Source of the DNA: a virus | Strand: one strand, 5' to 3' | IMG/VR virus record: IMGVR_UViG_3300048837_000668 | Coordinates: 1 to 41,035 of that record | Length of the DNA: 41,035 nucleotides | Shown: positions 20,213-28,426 of the stretch, in pieces | How the letters are laid out: every line of letters starts with the position of its first letter | Numbering within the stretch: the stretch's first letter is position 1 | The notes under the pieces: generated by a model | The model's input: only the letters and a program-made list of their open reading frames with translations | Told to the model about the DNA's origin: nothing | Databases searched by the model: none | Position numbers and translations under genes: made by a program

Positions 20213-20634
20213 GCCGGCTGCTCGATACCCTGCCCCACCTCGTCGTCCAGGAGCAGGTGCAACGCCTGGCACGTGCGTTCCCAGGACGGCACGCGGACCT
20301 CGACGGGTTCATCTCCGAGCTGCGATCCGCACTTCAGGGGTGGTCACCAGACGAGCTCACCACGGCTGTCGGCGAGGTGATCCGCGAGGAGCGGACCTTC
20401 CCGCGCATTGCGACGATCATCCGGCATCGGCCTGAGCGACGCGTCGCCGAGCGACAGCACGCGGCAGGTGGGTGCGCCGTCTGCGGAGAAATGCCCTACC
20501 TCGCGGGCTACGAAAAAGCCGGGGGGGGGGTCATCGGGCGCATCCGGTGTGGGTGCCCTGCCTTCAACACCGGAGGGTGGATCACGCCAGCGGCCGAGGC
20601 GTGGACAGCGGAGCACCGCGAGGATGCCGCGTGA
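20209..20634 (+). CDS. Helicase-loader-like protein with zinc ribbon
   Basis: 141 residues from ATG 20209 (ATGA overlap). The N-terminal half repeats the loader-like helical layout of its neighbour (LVVQEQVQRLARAFPGRHAD, WSPDELTTAVGEVIREERTF, PRIATIIRH). The C-terminal half has a Cys cluster (GCAVCG, then IRCGCP), a likely zinc ribbon for DNA or protein contact. It is the last gene of the early operon, before a 61-base gap. The resemblance to 19667-20212 could reflect an old duplication followed by gain of the ribbon. Confidence 0.5.
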   Translation: MSRLLDTLPHLVVQEQVQRLARAFPGRHADLDGFISELRSALQGWSPDELTTAVGEVIREERTFPRIATIIRHRPERRVAERQHAAGGCAVCGEMPYLAGYEKAGGGVIGRIRCGCPAFNTGGWITPAAEAWTAEHREDAA

Positions 20635-20662
20635 GGGGACTAGCGCAGGCTAACGAACCAGA

Positions 20663-20668
20663 TATGAT
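20663..20668 (+). promoter_or_regulatory. Weak -10 candidate for the late block
   Basis: TATGAT lies 28 bases before the start at 20696, in the first gap after the early operon. No recognisable -35 stands 16-18 bases upstream, so activity would need an activator or would be weak. Confidence 0.25.
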
Positions 20669-20695
20669 CCGCGCTCTCTCGCTCAGGGCGGTGCC

Positions 20696-21472
20696 ATGAT
20701 TCCGCAGATCACGATCAACGGCGACAAGGAACTCGAGCTCGCGTTGGTGGGCCTCAGCAAGACGAGCCGCGAGGCGTGGGCTGCTGCAGCGAACCGCACC
20801 GCTGAGGAAGTGCTGGTCGAGCAGCGGAAGAAGATCACGCAGAACTTCATGGTCCGGGTGCCGAACTTCACGCTGCCGCCTGCCATCCTACCGAAGGCAT
20901 GGCGTGCCACCGAGAAGCGCCCGTGGACGCTCGTCGCCCTCGGCGATCGCCAAGCGGTGAACAAGAGCGACATCGGCTCGCGACGTGCGCACCTGCTCTC
21001 GAAGTTCGGCGCGTCGCAACGCAAGGTGGCGAAGGACCCGGCGAAGCTCCCCATCGCCATCCCCACCCCTGCCCTCGCCCCATCGAGGGCGATGCGTATC
21101 CCGCAGAAGATGTTGCCTCGTAATCTCGTCGGTTCGTTCTCGGCCTATGACGGCGCCTTCCAGGGGCTCACCAGGACAGCCCGGACCAAGAACACCTTCA
21201 GGAAGAACAAGGGCGGCACAACCGATGTGACGAGGAAGCAGGTTGGTCGCTACTTCGTCATCGGACACCCTGGCTCGAAGGGGTGGGGATTGTACGAACG
21301 TCGAAGCAAGGGACAGGGGGGAGCGCGGATGCTGTGGAAGTTCGCGACGAGTGTGCCGATCCCGAAGCTGCTCGACTTCGAGCCTGATGCGCGACGCATC
21401 ATCGCGCAGCGATTCATGCCGAACTTCGACGGCGCCATGGCCAAGGCTGTGGTGGGGCGACGGGTCGCATGA
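20696..21472 (+). CDS. Minor tail protein Z-like (tail completion) candidate
   Basis: 258 residues from ATG 20696. N-terminal helices (DKELELALVGLSKTSREAWA, AAANRTAEEVLVEQRKKI) precede a basic middle and a C-terminal region, VGRYFVIGHPGSKGWGLYER, then 'VPIPKLLDFEPDARRIIAQRF....F..am..A'. That order resembles lambda gpZ and P2 gpS-type tail completion proteins ('g.YeR....i...f.......i...l.f...........r....f...f..al..al'). In lambda this gene follows the head-tail joining genes, whereas here it precedes terminase, so the assignment is tentative. No other start is better supported. Confidence 0.5.
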   Translation: MIPQITINGDKELELALVGLSKTSREAWAAAANRTAEEVLVEQRKKITQNFMVRVPNFTLPPAILPKAWRATEKRPWTLVALGDRQAVNKSDIGSRRAHLLSKFGASQRKVAKDPAKLPIAIPTPALAPSRAMRIPQKMLPRNLVGSFSAYDGAFQGLTRTARTKNTFRKNKGGTTDVTRKQVGRYFVIGHPGSKGWGLYERRSKGQGGARMLWKFATSVPIPKLLDFEPDARRIIAQRFMPNFDGAMAKAVVGRRVA

Positions 21473-21603
21473 GCAAGAGTCGTGCCACGCCCGACCCCCG
21501 GCGGGTCCTTCCCAGCCCATGTGGGGGTGGGTGACGCGGACCCTGCACCTCCGCGTTTCTGCCCCCTTTTGGAAGTCGTTGCTATTTCAGGAGTTACCGC
21601 ACA
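21473..21603. other. Gap before terminase: hairpin and possible cos/pac area
   Basis: 131 bases without a gene. GACCC (21493-21497) and GGGTC (21503-21507) form a 5-bp hairpin with loop CCGGC followed by CTT, a possible weak terminator. The rest includes a C-rich tract and the AGGAG ribosome site (21589-21593) of the terminase small subunit. Packaging sites commonly sit here, but I see no diagnostic cos. Confidence 0.35.
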
Positions 21604-22101
21604 ATGCCAGAAGTCGAGGTCACCCAGTCGGAGTTCGCCGAGCTCATCGGAGTCTCGACGCGGACCGTGTTCAACCTCCGCGATGCGGGGTTGAACGACT
21701 ACTGCGTGACCAAGGGCAAGTCCGTCAAAGTCCGCATCCCGAGCGGGATCCAGTGGTATGTGCGCTACAAGGAATCGATGGCGGCAGAGAAGTCCACGCC
21801 GTCCTCCCTCGCCCAGGCAGAGTTGGACTACGCGGTGGCGAGGGCGGAGGGGATGCGCGCGGACGTGGATCGGAAAAAGGCGAAGCTGATCGAGCGGGCG
21901 CTGATCGAACCGTGGGTCGGTGACATGCTCTCCCGAGTTCGGAGCCGACTGGATGCGCTGCCGGTGAAGATCGCGCAGGGTGTGACAGCCGAGAAGGAGC
22001 GCGATCGCCGCAAGCAGGCCGCAGCACTGGTGACCGAGGTGCTCGAGGAGCTGCGCCTCGGCCCGATGCCGACCGGCAACGAGGAAGAGGACGAGTCGTG
22101 A
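21604..22101 (+). CDS. Terminase small subunit (Nu1-like)
   Basis: 165 residues from ATG 21604, with AGGAG upstream. The first 60 residues (VTQSEFAELIGVSTRTVFNL, RDAGLNDYCVTKGK) form the winged-helix DNA-binding head of Nu1/gp1-type small subunits ('vsq.efA..lGVs.rTV.....Gl'). Residues about 75-110 (AQAELDYAVARAEGMRADVD, RKKAKLIERALIE) match the 'A...EA...r.kaeL...kkGel...e' helix common to Nu1 and DUF1441 proteins, which dimerises and contacts the large subunit. It recognises the packaging site and hands DNA to the motor. The stop overlaps the large-subunit start (GTGA). Confidence 0.8.
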   Translation: MPEVEVTQSEFAELIGVSTRTVFNLRDAGLNDYCVTKGKSVKVRIPSGIQWYVRYKESMAAEKSTPSSLAQAELDYAVARAEGMRADVDRKKAKLIERALIEPWVGDMLSRVRSRLDALPVKIAQGVTAEKERDRRKQAAALVTEVLEELRLGPMPTGNEEEDES

Positions 22102-24005
22102 TCGCGACGCTCGATCCCCGGCTCATCGAGATCGAGGCGCGTCTCTTCGAGGAGCACTTCGCTCCGAAGCCAGACCTGCCGCTGCCGGAGCACGCGCGGC
22201 GCTACCGGGTGCTCACCCGCGACACCTCGGCGGTGGCGGGCGCGTTCATCGCGAAGCCCTACCAGATCGAGCCGATGCGCGCCCTGGATGATCCGGACGT
22301 GCGGTCGGTGACGTGCGTCATGCCGGCGCAGGTGGGCGGCAAGACGGAGATCGGGCTGTGCTGGTTCCTCAAGAACGCCCACATCAACCCGGGTCCGATG
22401 CTCGCGGTCGAGCCGACGCTCACGATGGCGAAGGCGCTGAGCGAGGAGCGGATCGACACGATGTTCGAGAACGCCTGGGATCTGCGCCGACTGCTGGCGT
22501 CGAGCGGCACGAAGGGCAAGGGCAACCGGATCCGCTTCAAGCGTGGCGCGGGGTGGTCCATCACGGTCGTCGGTGCGCGGTCGGCGGCCGAACTGTCCAT
22601 GCGTCCCATTCGCGACGTCTGGTGCGATGAGCCTGACCGGTACCCGCTGAACGTCGGCGGCGAGGGCACCGTCGTCCAGTTGGCTGATGGTCGGACGCGC
22701 ACGTATCAGGATCGCAAGCGGCTGCTCACCGGCACGCCAGTGTACGAAGACCTGGCGAACTCGATCTGGGTGTACCACGTGCAGGGTAGCGGAGGCGAGT
22801 GGCACGTGCCCTGCCCGCTCTGCAGCGCGGAACAGCCGCTGGTGTTCGGGGACCGTGACACACCGTTCGGCCTGAAGTGGAAGAAGGATCGGCCGGAGAC
22901 CGTGGAGTACCTCTGTGCGCACTGCGGCAAGATGTTCTCGGAGCGGCACAAGGTGGCGATCAACCAGGCAGGATCCTACCTGCACGAGCGGCCAGAGCGG
23001 ACGACGCATCCGAGCTTCCACTTCGAGGCGGTGGCGAGCGAGACGGTGAGTTGGCCTGAGATCGTGATCGCCTTGCAAGAGACGCTCATGATCCCGGATA
23101 AGCTGCAGACGTTCCAGAACACCTGGCGCGCGCTGCCGTGGCGCGAGGGTGGGGTGTCGGTGGACCTGAAGCTGCTGCAGTCGCGGCGCCTGGCACCGGG
23201 CGTCGAGATGCCGAACTACGTGCACGTGCTGGTGGCGGGGATCGACGTGCAGCACACGCGCGTCGAGGTCGGGCTGGTGGGCTTCGGGCCCGGCGAACGG
23301 TCGTGGATGAAGGTCTACCGCATCGAGGGTGACACGTCGTCGATCAACTCGCCGATCTGGAAGGACGTGGACGCCCTGCTCGAGACGCCGGTGAAGCGGG
23401 CCGACGGCAAGGAGATGCGGATCCGGATCAGCGCGATCGACATCGGTGACCAGGCAGAGGTGGTGTCGGAGTACGTGCGGACCCGGAGCCGGCTGAACGT
23501 GCGCGCGGTGCGCGGCGTCGAGATCGAGGGCATGGTCGAGCCGGTGCGTCGGGCCCGGAAGAAGAACCGGTACGGCATCGAGTGGTGGCAGGCCAGCAAC
23601 CTGGTCACGAAGCGGGTGCTCTTCGGGCGGCTCGCGCGGGTATCGACGCCCGGCCCGGGCTACATCGAGTTCGATGGGTCCATGACGGATGAGATGCTGG
23701 AGCAGTTCCTGAGCGAGAAGTTGGTCAAGCAGAACGGGCGGCGGATCTGGCTCAAGATCAGCGGGCGCGCGAACGAGGCGATCGACCTCTGGCGCTACGG
23801 CTACGCGACGCTGTGGATGCTGGGCTCGAACATCCGGTCGAAGCTGATGAAGCTGGCAGAGGTGGACGAGGTCGAGGACGCCGAGACGCCCGCCGAGGTC
23901 GTGGAGAGCGTTGAGGTGGCGGAAGAGGCACCGGAGCCTGAGCCCGAGAAGCCGAAGCGCGTGCGGCGCCGGCGGGGTTCGTGGCTGGATCGGTTCCGCG
24001 GCTGA
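22098..24005 (+). CDS. terL: Terminase large subunit (GpA family)
   Basis: 635 residues from GTG 22098 (GTGA overlap). The ATPase half has a GpA-type Walker A-like loop VMPAQVGGKTE (74-84) and a Walker B VWCDEPD (174-180). Two CxxC pairs at about 239-242 and 273-276 are the zinc knuckle often seen in GpA proteins. The nuclease half begins at VAGIDVQHTRVEV (379-391), whose first Asp is the expected metal ligand. The protein ends in an acidic then basic tail (EEAPEPEPEKPKRVRRRRGS), probably for portal or small-subunit contact. It cuts concatemeric DNA and powers packaging into the prohead. Length is normal for the family. Confidence 0.95.
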   Translation: MIATLDPRLIEIEARLFEEHFAPKPDLPLPEHARRYRVLTRDTSAVAGAFIAKPYQIEPMRALDDPDVRSVTCVMPAQVGGKTEIGLCWFLKNAHINPGPMLAVEPTLTMAKALSEERIDTMFENAWDLRRLLASSGTKGKGNRIRFKRGAGWSITVVGARSAAELSMRPIRDVWCDEPDRYPLNVGGEGTVVQLADGRTRTYQDRKRLLTGTPVYEDLANSIWVYHVQGSGGEWHVPCPLCSAEQPLVFGDRDTPFGLKWKKDRPETVEYLCAHCGKMFSERHKVAINQAGSYLHERPERTTHPSFHFEAVASETVSWPEIVIALQETLMIPDKLQTFQNTWRALPWREGGVSVDLKLLQSRRLAPGVEMPNYVHVLVAGIDVQHTRVEVGLVGFGPGERSWMKVYRIEGDTSSINSPIWKDVDALLETPVKRADGKEMRIRISAIDIGDQAEVVSEYVRTRSRLNVRAVRGVEIEGMVEPVRRARKKNRYGIEWWQASNLVTKRVLFGRLARVSTPGPGYIEFDGSMTDEMLEQFLSEKLVKQNGRRIWLKISGRANEAIDLWRYGYATLWMLGSNIRSKLMKLAEVDEVEDAETPAEVVESVEVAEEAPEPEPEKPKRVRRRRGSWLDRFRG

Positions 24006-24295
24006 TGTACCTCGCCCAACTCCTCCACGCGCGCACGAGTCGCCAGCTGAGCGGCACCGACTGGTCGGTGCTGGTGCACCTGCAGCTCGAGCTCGACCCG
24101 GTCGAGTTCCGGCCGGTGAAGATCAACGCGATCCGGCACGAGCTCGGATTGAAGTTCTCGCCCACGGCGCGTTCGGTGCGCCGCCTCATCGAGTTCGGGT
24201 ACCTCGGGGAGGGTGGGCGCCACGAGGGACTGCGCACCTACCGCCTGCGCGTCCCTGCTCCGCGTGACAGATCTGTCACCACGCGCGCCGCATAA
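24005..24295 (+). CDS. Small winged-helix protein between terminase and connector
   Basis: 96 residues from ATG 24005 (TGATG junction). LSGTDWSVLVHLQLELDPVE, VKINAIRHELGLKFSPTARS and VRRLIEFGYLGEGGRH follow the winged-helix layout: helices, a recognition helix, then a 'G.y.RhY.l' style wing (here GLRTYRLRVP). Such proteins are related to the N-terminal domains of phage O-type initiators and MarR-like regulators. The 3' end encodes DRSVTT through a perfect DNA palindrome (24264-24279) that recurs at 38244-38259, so self-binding is an attractive idea. A DNA-binding gene inside a packaging module is unusual; it may have been inserted there as a regulator. Confidence 0.55.
   Translation: MYLAQLLHARTSRQLSGTDWSVLVHLQLELDPVEFRPVKINAIRHELGLKFSPTARSVRRLIEFGYLGEGGRHEGLRTYRLRVPAPRDRSVTTRAA
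24262..24280. promoter_or_regulatory. Palindromic site, copy 1
   Basis: GCGTGACAGATCTGTCACC, whose inner 16 bases (24264-24279) are a perfect palindrome. The same 19 bases recur at 38242-38260, and both are followed one base later by CGCG. The site is near the 3' end of a winged-helix gene. It could be a dimer-binding site or, as RNA, a 6-bp hairpin with a GATC loop without a U-run. Confidence 0.65.
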
Positions 24296-24334
24296 CCCCT
24301 ACTCCACAACCCACATCCCAGCGAACGTGCGGCC

Positions 24335-24895
24335 ATGACGGCGCGCGCCACGACGATCCCCGCGTCTCTGACTGCAGGGGATACCTGGGAATGGGAGCGC
24401 TCGCTCCCCGATCACCCTGCCAGTGATGGCTGGGTGCCGAGCTACGCGATCGTGGGCGCGCTGAAGCTGACGTGGGATCCAGCGTGGGCGACCGCTGAGG
24501 GTGCGCTGCACGTGGTGACGGTCCCGATGGCGAAGACGGCGGAGCTGGGCGCGGGTGGCCCGGTGCGATTCGTCGAGATGGTCACGCTGTCGGGTGTGCG
24601 GAAGACGCTGGGGACGTTCGAGCGCGTGGTGGCACCCGATCCGGCAGGCTACGAGGCCGGAGACGGGATCAGCTGGGCGCGGCGGATGCTCAAGGTCGTG
24701 GACGACTTCCTCGAAGGGCATCTCGCCGACGGCGTCCAGTACCAGATCATCGGGACGCGGCAGCTGCAGCACATCCCGCTGCCTGAGCTGTTGCAGTTCC
24801 GGCGGGACCTGAAGGCGCAGGTGGCGCGTGAGATGGGACGCGGGAACGGCCCGCTTGGCCGCCCGATTCGCTTCACGATGCCGGGTGTGCAGTGA
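24335..24895 (+). CDS. Head-tail connector protein, gpW-like C-terminus
   Basis: 186 residues from ATG 24335. The N-terminal half is beta-rich (TTIPASLTAGDTWEWERSLP, VGALKLTWDPAWATAEGALH) and resembles small phage Ig-like or decoration folds. The C-terminal half (MLKVVDDFLEGHLADGVQYQ, IIGTRQLQHIPLPELLQFRR) has the gpW signature: helix, short hairpin with 'G.R...' and helix with 'L..R..l...'. gpW joins head and tail and sits just ahead of the portal gene in lambda, as here. The fused N-terminal domain is an addition over gpW (68 residues). No clear ribosome site; the stop overlaps the portal start (GTGA). Confidence 0.6.
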   Translation: MTARATTIPASLTAGDTWEWERSLPDHPASDGWVPSYAIVGALKLTWDPAWATAEGALHVVTVPMAKTAELGAGGPVRFVEMVTLSGVRKTLGTFERVVAPDPAGYEAGDGISWARRMLKVVDDFLEGHLADGVQYQIIGTRQLQHIPLPELLQFRRDLKAQVAREMGRGNGPLGRPIRFTMPGVQ

Positions 24896-26406
24896 CGATC
24901 CGGGATTGGCTCATTGACAAGCTGCAGCCGGGACCGAAGCGCCAGCGTCGGCGCCACTGGCAGGCCGCTGATCGCAACCGCATCACCCGAGGCTGGGTGG
25001 ACGGACTGCTCTCGGCGGACGCGGAGCTCTGGGATAGCCTGCCGACGCTCCGCGGGCGTTCGCGGCAGTTGGTACGCGACAACCCGCACGCGGCCGCCGC
25101 GGCGCGGGTCTGGGTCGACAACGTCGTGGGACCGAATGGGCTGACGCTGCACCCGCTGGTGACGCGAGGTGATCAGTCGCTCGACTCGGAGGCGAACGCG
25201 GAGATCCGCCGCTTCTGGAGGGCGTGGGGCACGCGATCGGTCTGCACCGTGGATCGGCGGCATAGCTGGTTCGATGTAGAGCGCTTGGCGGTGCGGTCGG
25301 AGTTCGTCGACGGCGAGTTCCTCGCGATCGAGCGCACGGGCCGCGGGGTGAATGAGTTCGGGTATGCACTGCAGCTGCTCGATCCCGACCAGTTGGACGC
25401 GAGTTTCAACAGGACGGCGACCAAGGGCCGCAACGAGATCCGGATGGGCGTGGAAGTGACGGAGTGGGGCGAGGCGGTGGCGTACCACCTCTGGCCTGGG
25501 CACCCGCAGGACATGGTGGCACGCGGTCGTGAACGGATGATCGTGCCGGCGGCGCAGGTGCTCCACTACTTCCAGGCGCTCCGTCCTGGGCAGACGAGAG
25601 GGATCCCACGTCTCGCACCGGTGATGAGCCGTCTCAAGATGCTCGATCGGTACAGCGAGGCGGAGCTGCTTGCCGCAGCGGTCGGTGCATGCAGCTCGGT
25701 GCACTACGAGCAGGACGAGCACTCGGAGCTCGACGAGGACGACGGTGACCCGGCCGGGGAGATCCCCGTGGAGCTGGAGCCCGCAATGGCGCGGCTGCTC
25801 CCGAAGGGCGTGAAGGCGGTGTTCAACAAGGCGGAACACCCGGCGACCGCCTACGGGCCGTTCGTGGATGTCGAGCACCACGCCGTGGGCGCCGGGCTCG
25901 GGATCGCGCACAGCACGCTCACAGGCAACCTGAATGGCGCGAACTACGGCTCGTTGCGGGACGGCACGATCAAGGAGCGCGATGTCTATCGGGTGGAGCA
26001 CCGTCGCCTGCCGGAGCACTTCCACTCGCGGGTGTTCCGCGCAGCACTGAAGAACGGCGTGCTGTACGACGCAGTCGAGATCAAGGGATCGGATTGGCGG
26101 CGGTATGCGCTGCACGCGTTCGCGGGACGAGGCTGGGCGTGGGTGGATCCGTGGAAGGACCTGAAGGCCGCGGAGCTCGAGCTGGCGCTGCGCCTCACGA
26201 CCCGGAGCCGGTTGGCGCTGGAGAATGGCCGGAGCTTCGAAGAGCTCCTGCAGGAGTGGGATCAGGATACCGAGCTGGCGAAGGCGTGGGGGGTGACACT
26301 CAACGACCCGATGCCAACCGGCAGCGCCAAGGCGGCGGCAGTAGTCGAGGACGCCGAGGACGACGACGAGGAAAAGGAGACCACGGATGACGACGACAGC
26401 GACTGA
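24892..26406 (+). CDS. Portal protein (lambda family)
   Basis: 504 residues from GTG 24892 (GTGA overlap). N-terminal 'LRGRSRQLVRDNPHAAAAARVWVDNVVGPNG' is the lambda-portal signature (R.R.R.L.rNn..a..a......nvvG.G). Further family marks are VRSEFVDGEFLAIERTGRGV, the 'Q.L.pD..' strand LLDPDQLDA, GVEVTEWGEAVAYHLW, then VLHYFQALRPGQTRGIPRLA, 'P.......l.......e.......a..a' and a wing with NYGSLRDG. Portal forms the dodecameric vertex through which DNA passes and to which terminase docks. The C-terminus is acidic (EDAEDDDEEKETTDDDDSD) and overlaps the capsid gene by 20 bases. Confidence 0.93.
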   Translation: MTIRDWLIDKLQPGPKRQRRRHWQAADRNRITRGWVDGLLSADAELWDSLPTLRGRSRQLVRDNPHAAAAARVWVDNVVGPNGLTLHPLVTRGDQSLDSEANAEIRRFWRAWGTRSVCTVDRRHSWFDVERLAVRSEFVDGEFLAIERTGRGVNEFGYALQLLDPDQLDASFNRTATKGRNEIRMGVEVTEWGEAVAYHLWPGHPQDMVARGRERMIVPAAQVLHYFQALRPGQTRGIPRLAPVMSRLKMLDRYSEAELLAAAVGACSSVHYEQDEHSELDEDDGDPAGEIPVELEPAMARLLPKGVKAVFNKAEHPATAYGPFVDVEHHAVGAGLGIAHSTLTGNLNGANYGSLRDGTIKERDVYRVEHRRLPEHFHSRVFRAALKNGVLYDAVEIKGSDWRRYALHAFAGRGWAWVDPWKDLKAAELELALRLTTRSRLALENGRSFEELLQEWDQDTELAKAWGVTLNDPMPTGSAKAAAVVEDAEDDDEEKETTDDDDSD

Positions 26407-28354
26407 GGCGGAGTACCTCGCCGAGCAGCTGATCGCGAAGGGCCGCGGGTGGCGCAGCCGCGAGATGATCGTGGCGCTCCGCGAGCCGGAGGAAGGCGAG
26501 GCGCAGGACGATCGGATCCCGGTGCGCCTGTCTTCCGAGCGCGAGGTGCACCGGTACGACTGGTGGGAGGACGAGAGCTACATCGAGGTCCTCGACCACG
26601 GCGCCGTCGACCTGAGCTATGCGCGGGACGGGTTGCCGTTCTGCCTGGATCACTGGACGGCGAAGCAGGTCGGCCTGATCGAGGACGTGCGCGTCGTCGG
26701 GAAGGAGCTGCATGGCATGGTGCGCCAGGGCAGCCACCCGGATGCGGAGTGGGCCTTCAAGGACATTCGCAACGGCATCCGGAAGAAGGTGTCGATCGGC
26801 TACCTGCAGCTCAGCTACAAGGTGGCGAACCCGAAGCGGAAGGCTGGGGAGCTCGAGATCCGGCGATACGGCTTCATGGTGTTGGAAGGCTCAACAGTCT
26901 GCATTCCGGCGGACTACGAGGTGGGATTCGGTCGCGGCTTGCTCAGGGCGCTGCGGCTCGGTGGAACGAACAGCCCTGAAACGGCCCCCAGTGGCCAGGA
27001 GCGCACGATGAAGACCGATGCAGCCATCGCGGCCCCGCCCGCCGAGGCCGAGGGCGAGGAGCGGGCCAACACGGAGCAGCTGCGGGTGCGGCTCCTGGAC
27101 GGGCTCGAGAGCCTGGGCGCAAGCGATGCCCAGATTCGCAAGTGGATCACCAGCGGCGCCAGCGTGAAGGACGCCAAGGAAGAGCTCAAGCGGGCAGCGG
27201 ACACCGCGGCCGAGGAGTTCAACACGCGGACGCGCGTGGCCACCGCTGGTGCGCCCGACGTCTTCGTGCGCTCGCCGAAGGGCGAGATCGGCCGTGACGG
27301 CAACGTGAAGACGGATGCCGACACCGGCGGGTTCGACTCCGAGGGCGAATTCTGGCGCGCGATCGCGAACGCCGGCATGCCGGGCAGCCGGGTCGACCGG
27401 CGCCTCCTGCGCGACGTGACTGGCCAGAGCACCGGCGTCTCGTCCGAGGGCGGCTTCGGCGTGCCGACCGCGATCGTGACGGCGACCACCGCCAACATGT
27501 TCGAGAACGGCCGGATCATGTCCCGGGTCAACCGGATCCCGGCGACCGCCCCCTCCGTCAAGCTCATGCGCGTGGATGAGGTCAGCCGCGTGGATGGGCA
27601 GCGCGGTGGCGGGGTCGTGTCGTACTGGGTGGGCGAGGGCGGGGCGGCCGAGGCCATCGCGAAGGTGAAGTGGCGCGAGCACCTGCTCGACAAGAAGAAG
27701 ATCATCGCGATCGCGCGGGCCACCGAGGAGCTGCTCGAGGACGCGCCGTCGATGGTCAGCGAGGTGCAGACCAAGATCGGGGAGGAACTGGAGTTCCGCT
27801 TCGAGAAGGCGATCGCCACGGGCAACGGCAACGGGCAGCCGATCGGCTTCATGGGGCACCCGGCGCAGGTCGCGGTCGCCATCGAGTCGGGCCAGAACAT
27901 CGCCAACACGAACACGCACATCGCGGCGAACGTCGCCACGATGATGTCTCGCGTGCCGGAGTCGCTCTGGAACTCGATCGTGTTCCTCGCGAACCAGTCG
28001 CTGTTCCCGAAGATCATCACGGCGACGCTGGGCAACCAGCCGCTCTACCTGCCGGGTGGGCTCGGCGGACGGCCGTACGACACGCTGCTCGGGCGGCCGC
28101 TGATCTTCACCGAGTTCCAGGAAGCGGTCGGCACCGTCGGTGACTTCGTCTGCGCGGCGCTCAGCCAGTACGACGTGCTCTACGGCAACGGCCCGAAGGC
28201 GTCGGTCTCGGCCCACGTCCGGTTCGACTACGACGAGATGTCGTTCAAGTGGACGGACCGGATCGATGGCCAGCTCTCCTGGCGCAAGGCGATCACCCCG
28301 CACAAGGGCTCCGACACGCTCACGCCTGTCGTTGCGCTGGCGGCCCGCTCGTAA
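26387..28354 (+). CDS. Fused prohead protease and major capsid protein
   Basis: 655 residues from ATG 26387 with AAGGAG upstream (26374-26379). Residues about 25-190 are an HK97-type prohead protease: 'LPFCLDHW....VGLIEDVRVV', then a helix leading to KKVSIGYLQLSYK, with the His of LDHW and the Ser of VSIGY as likely catalytic pair, and a VLEGSTVCIPAD strand. Residues about 200-310 are a charged, coiled-coil scaffold-like delta region. Residues about 320-655 are the HK97 capsid fold (GGFGVPTAIVTA, LEDAPSMVSEVQTKIGEELE, 'AIATGNGNGQPIGFMG', LWNSIVFLANQSL, 'LLGRPLIF'). An in-frame ATG at 27008 preceded by CAGGAG (26996-27001) would make a 448-residue scaffold-plus-capsid product on its own, comparable to lambda's nested C/Nu3. 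Confidence 0.9.
   Translation: MTTTATEAEYLAEQLIAKGRGWRSREMIVALREPEEGEAQDDRIPVRLSSEREVHRYDWWEDESYIEVLDHGAVDLSYARDGLPFCLDHWTAKQVGLIEDVRVVGKELHGMVRQGSHPDAEWAFKDIRNGIRKKVSIGYLQLSYKVANPKRKAGELEIRRYGFMVLEGSTVCIPADYEVGFGRGLLRALRLGGTNSPETAPSGQERTMKTDAAIAAPPAEAEGEERANTEQLRVRLLDGLESLGASDAQIRKWITSGASVKDAKEELKRAADTAAEEFNTRTRVATAGAPDVFVRSPKGEIGRDGNVKTDADTGGFDSEGEFWRAIANAGMPGSRVDRRLLRDVTGQSTGVSSEGGFGVPTAIVTATTANMFENGRIMSRVNRIPATAPSVKLMRVDEVSRVDGQRGGGVVSYWVGEGGAAEAIAKVKWREHLLDKKKIIAIARATEELLEDAPSMVSEVQTKIGEELEFRFEKAIATGNGNGQPIGFMGHPAQVAVAIESGQNIANTNTHIAANVATMMSRVPESLWNSIVFLANQSLFPKIITATLGNQPLYLPGGLGGRPYDTLLGRPLIFTEFQEAVGTVGDFVCAALSQYDVLYGNGPKASVSAHVRFDYDEMSFKWTDRIDGQLSWRKAITPHKGSDTLTPVVALAARS
27008..28354 (+). 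other. Nested internal start for capsid-only product
   Basis: ATG 27008 is in frame with the fusion and has CAGGAG 6 bases upstream, an unusually good ribosome site for the middle of a gene. The product would begin MKTDAAIAAPPAEAEG and include delta and capsid regions but no protease. Virions need hundreds of capsid subunits but only a few proteases, so a nested start would set the ratio. Confidence 0.55.
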
Positions 28355-28426
28355 CCGCTGGTGGGGTGGGGTGGCATCACGCTGCCTCACCCTGCCCTGC
28401 CCTGACCGATCAGAAAGGAAGTACCC

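Noticed and set aside
21828-23255. 475-codon minus-strand frame opposite terminase
   Set aside because: Antisense shadow of the terminase genes, with repetitive basic composition and no ribosome site.
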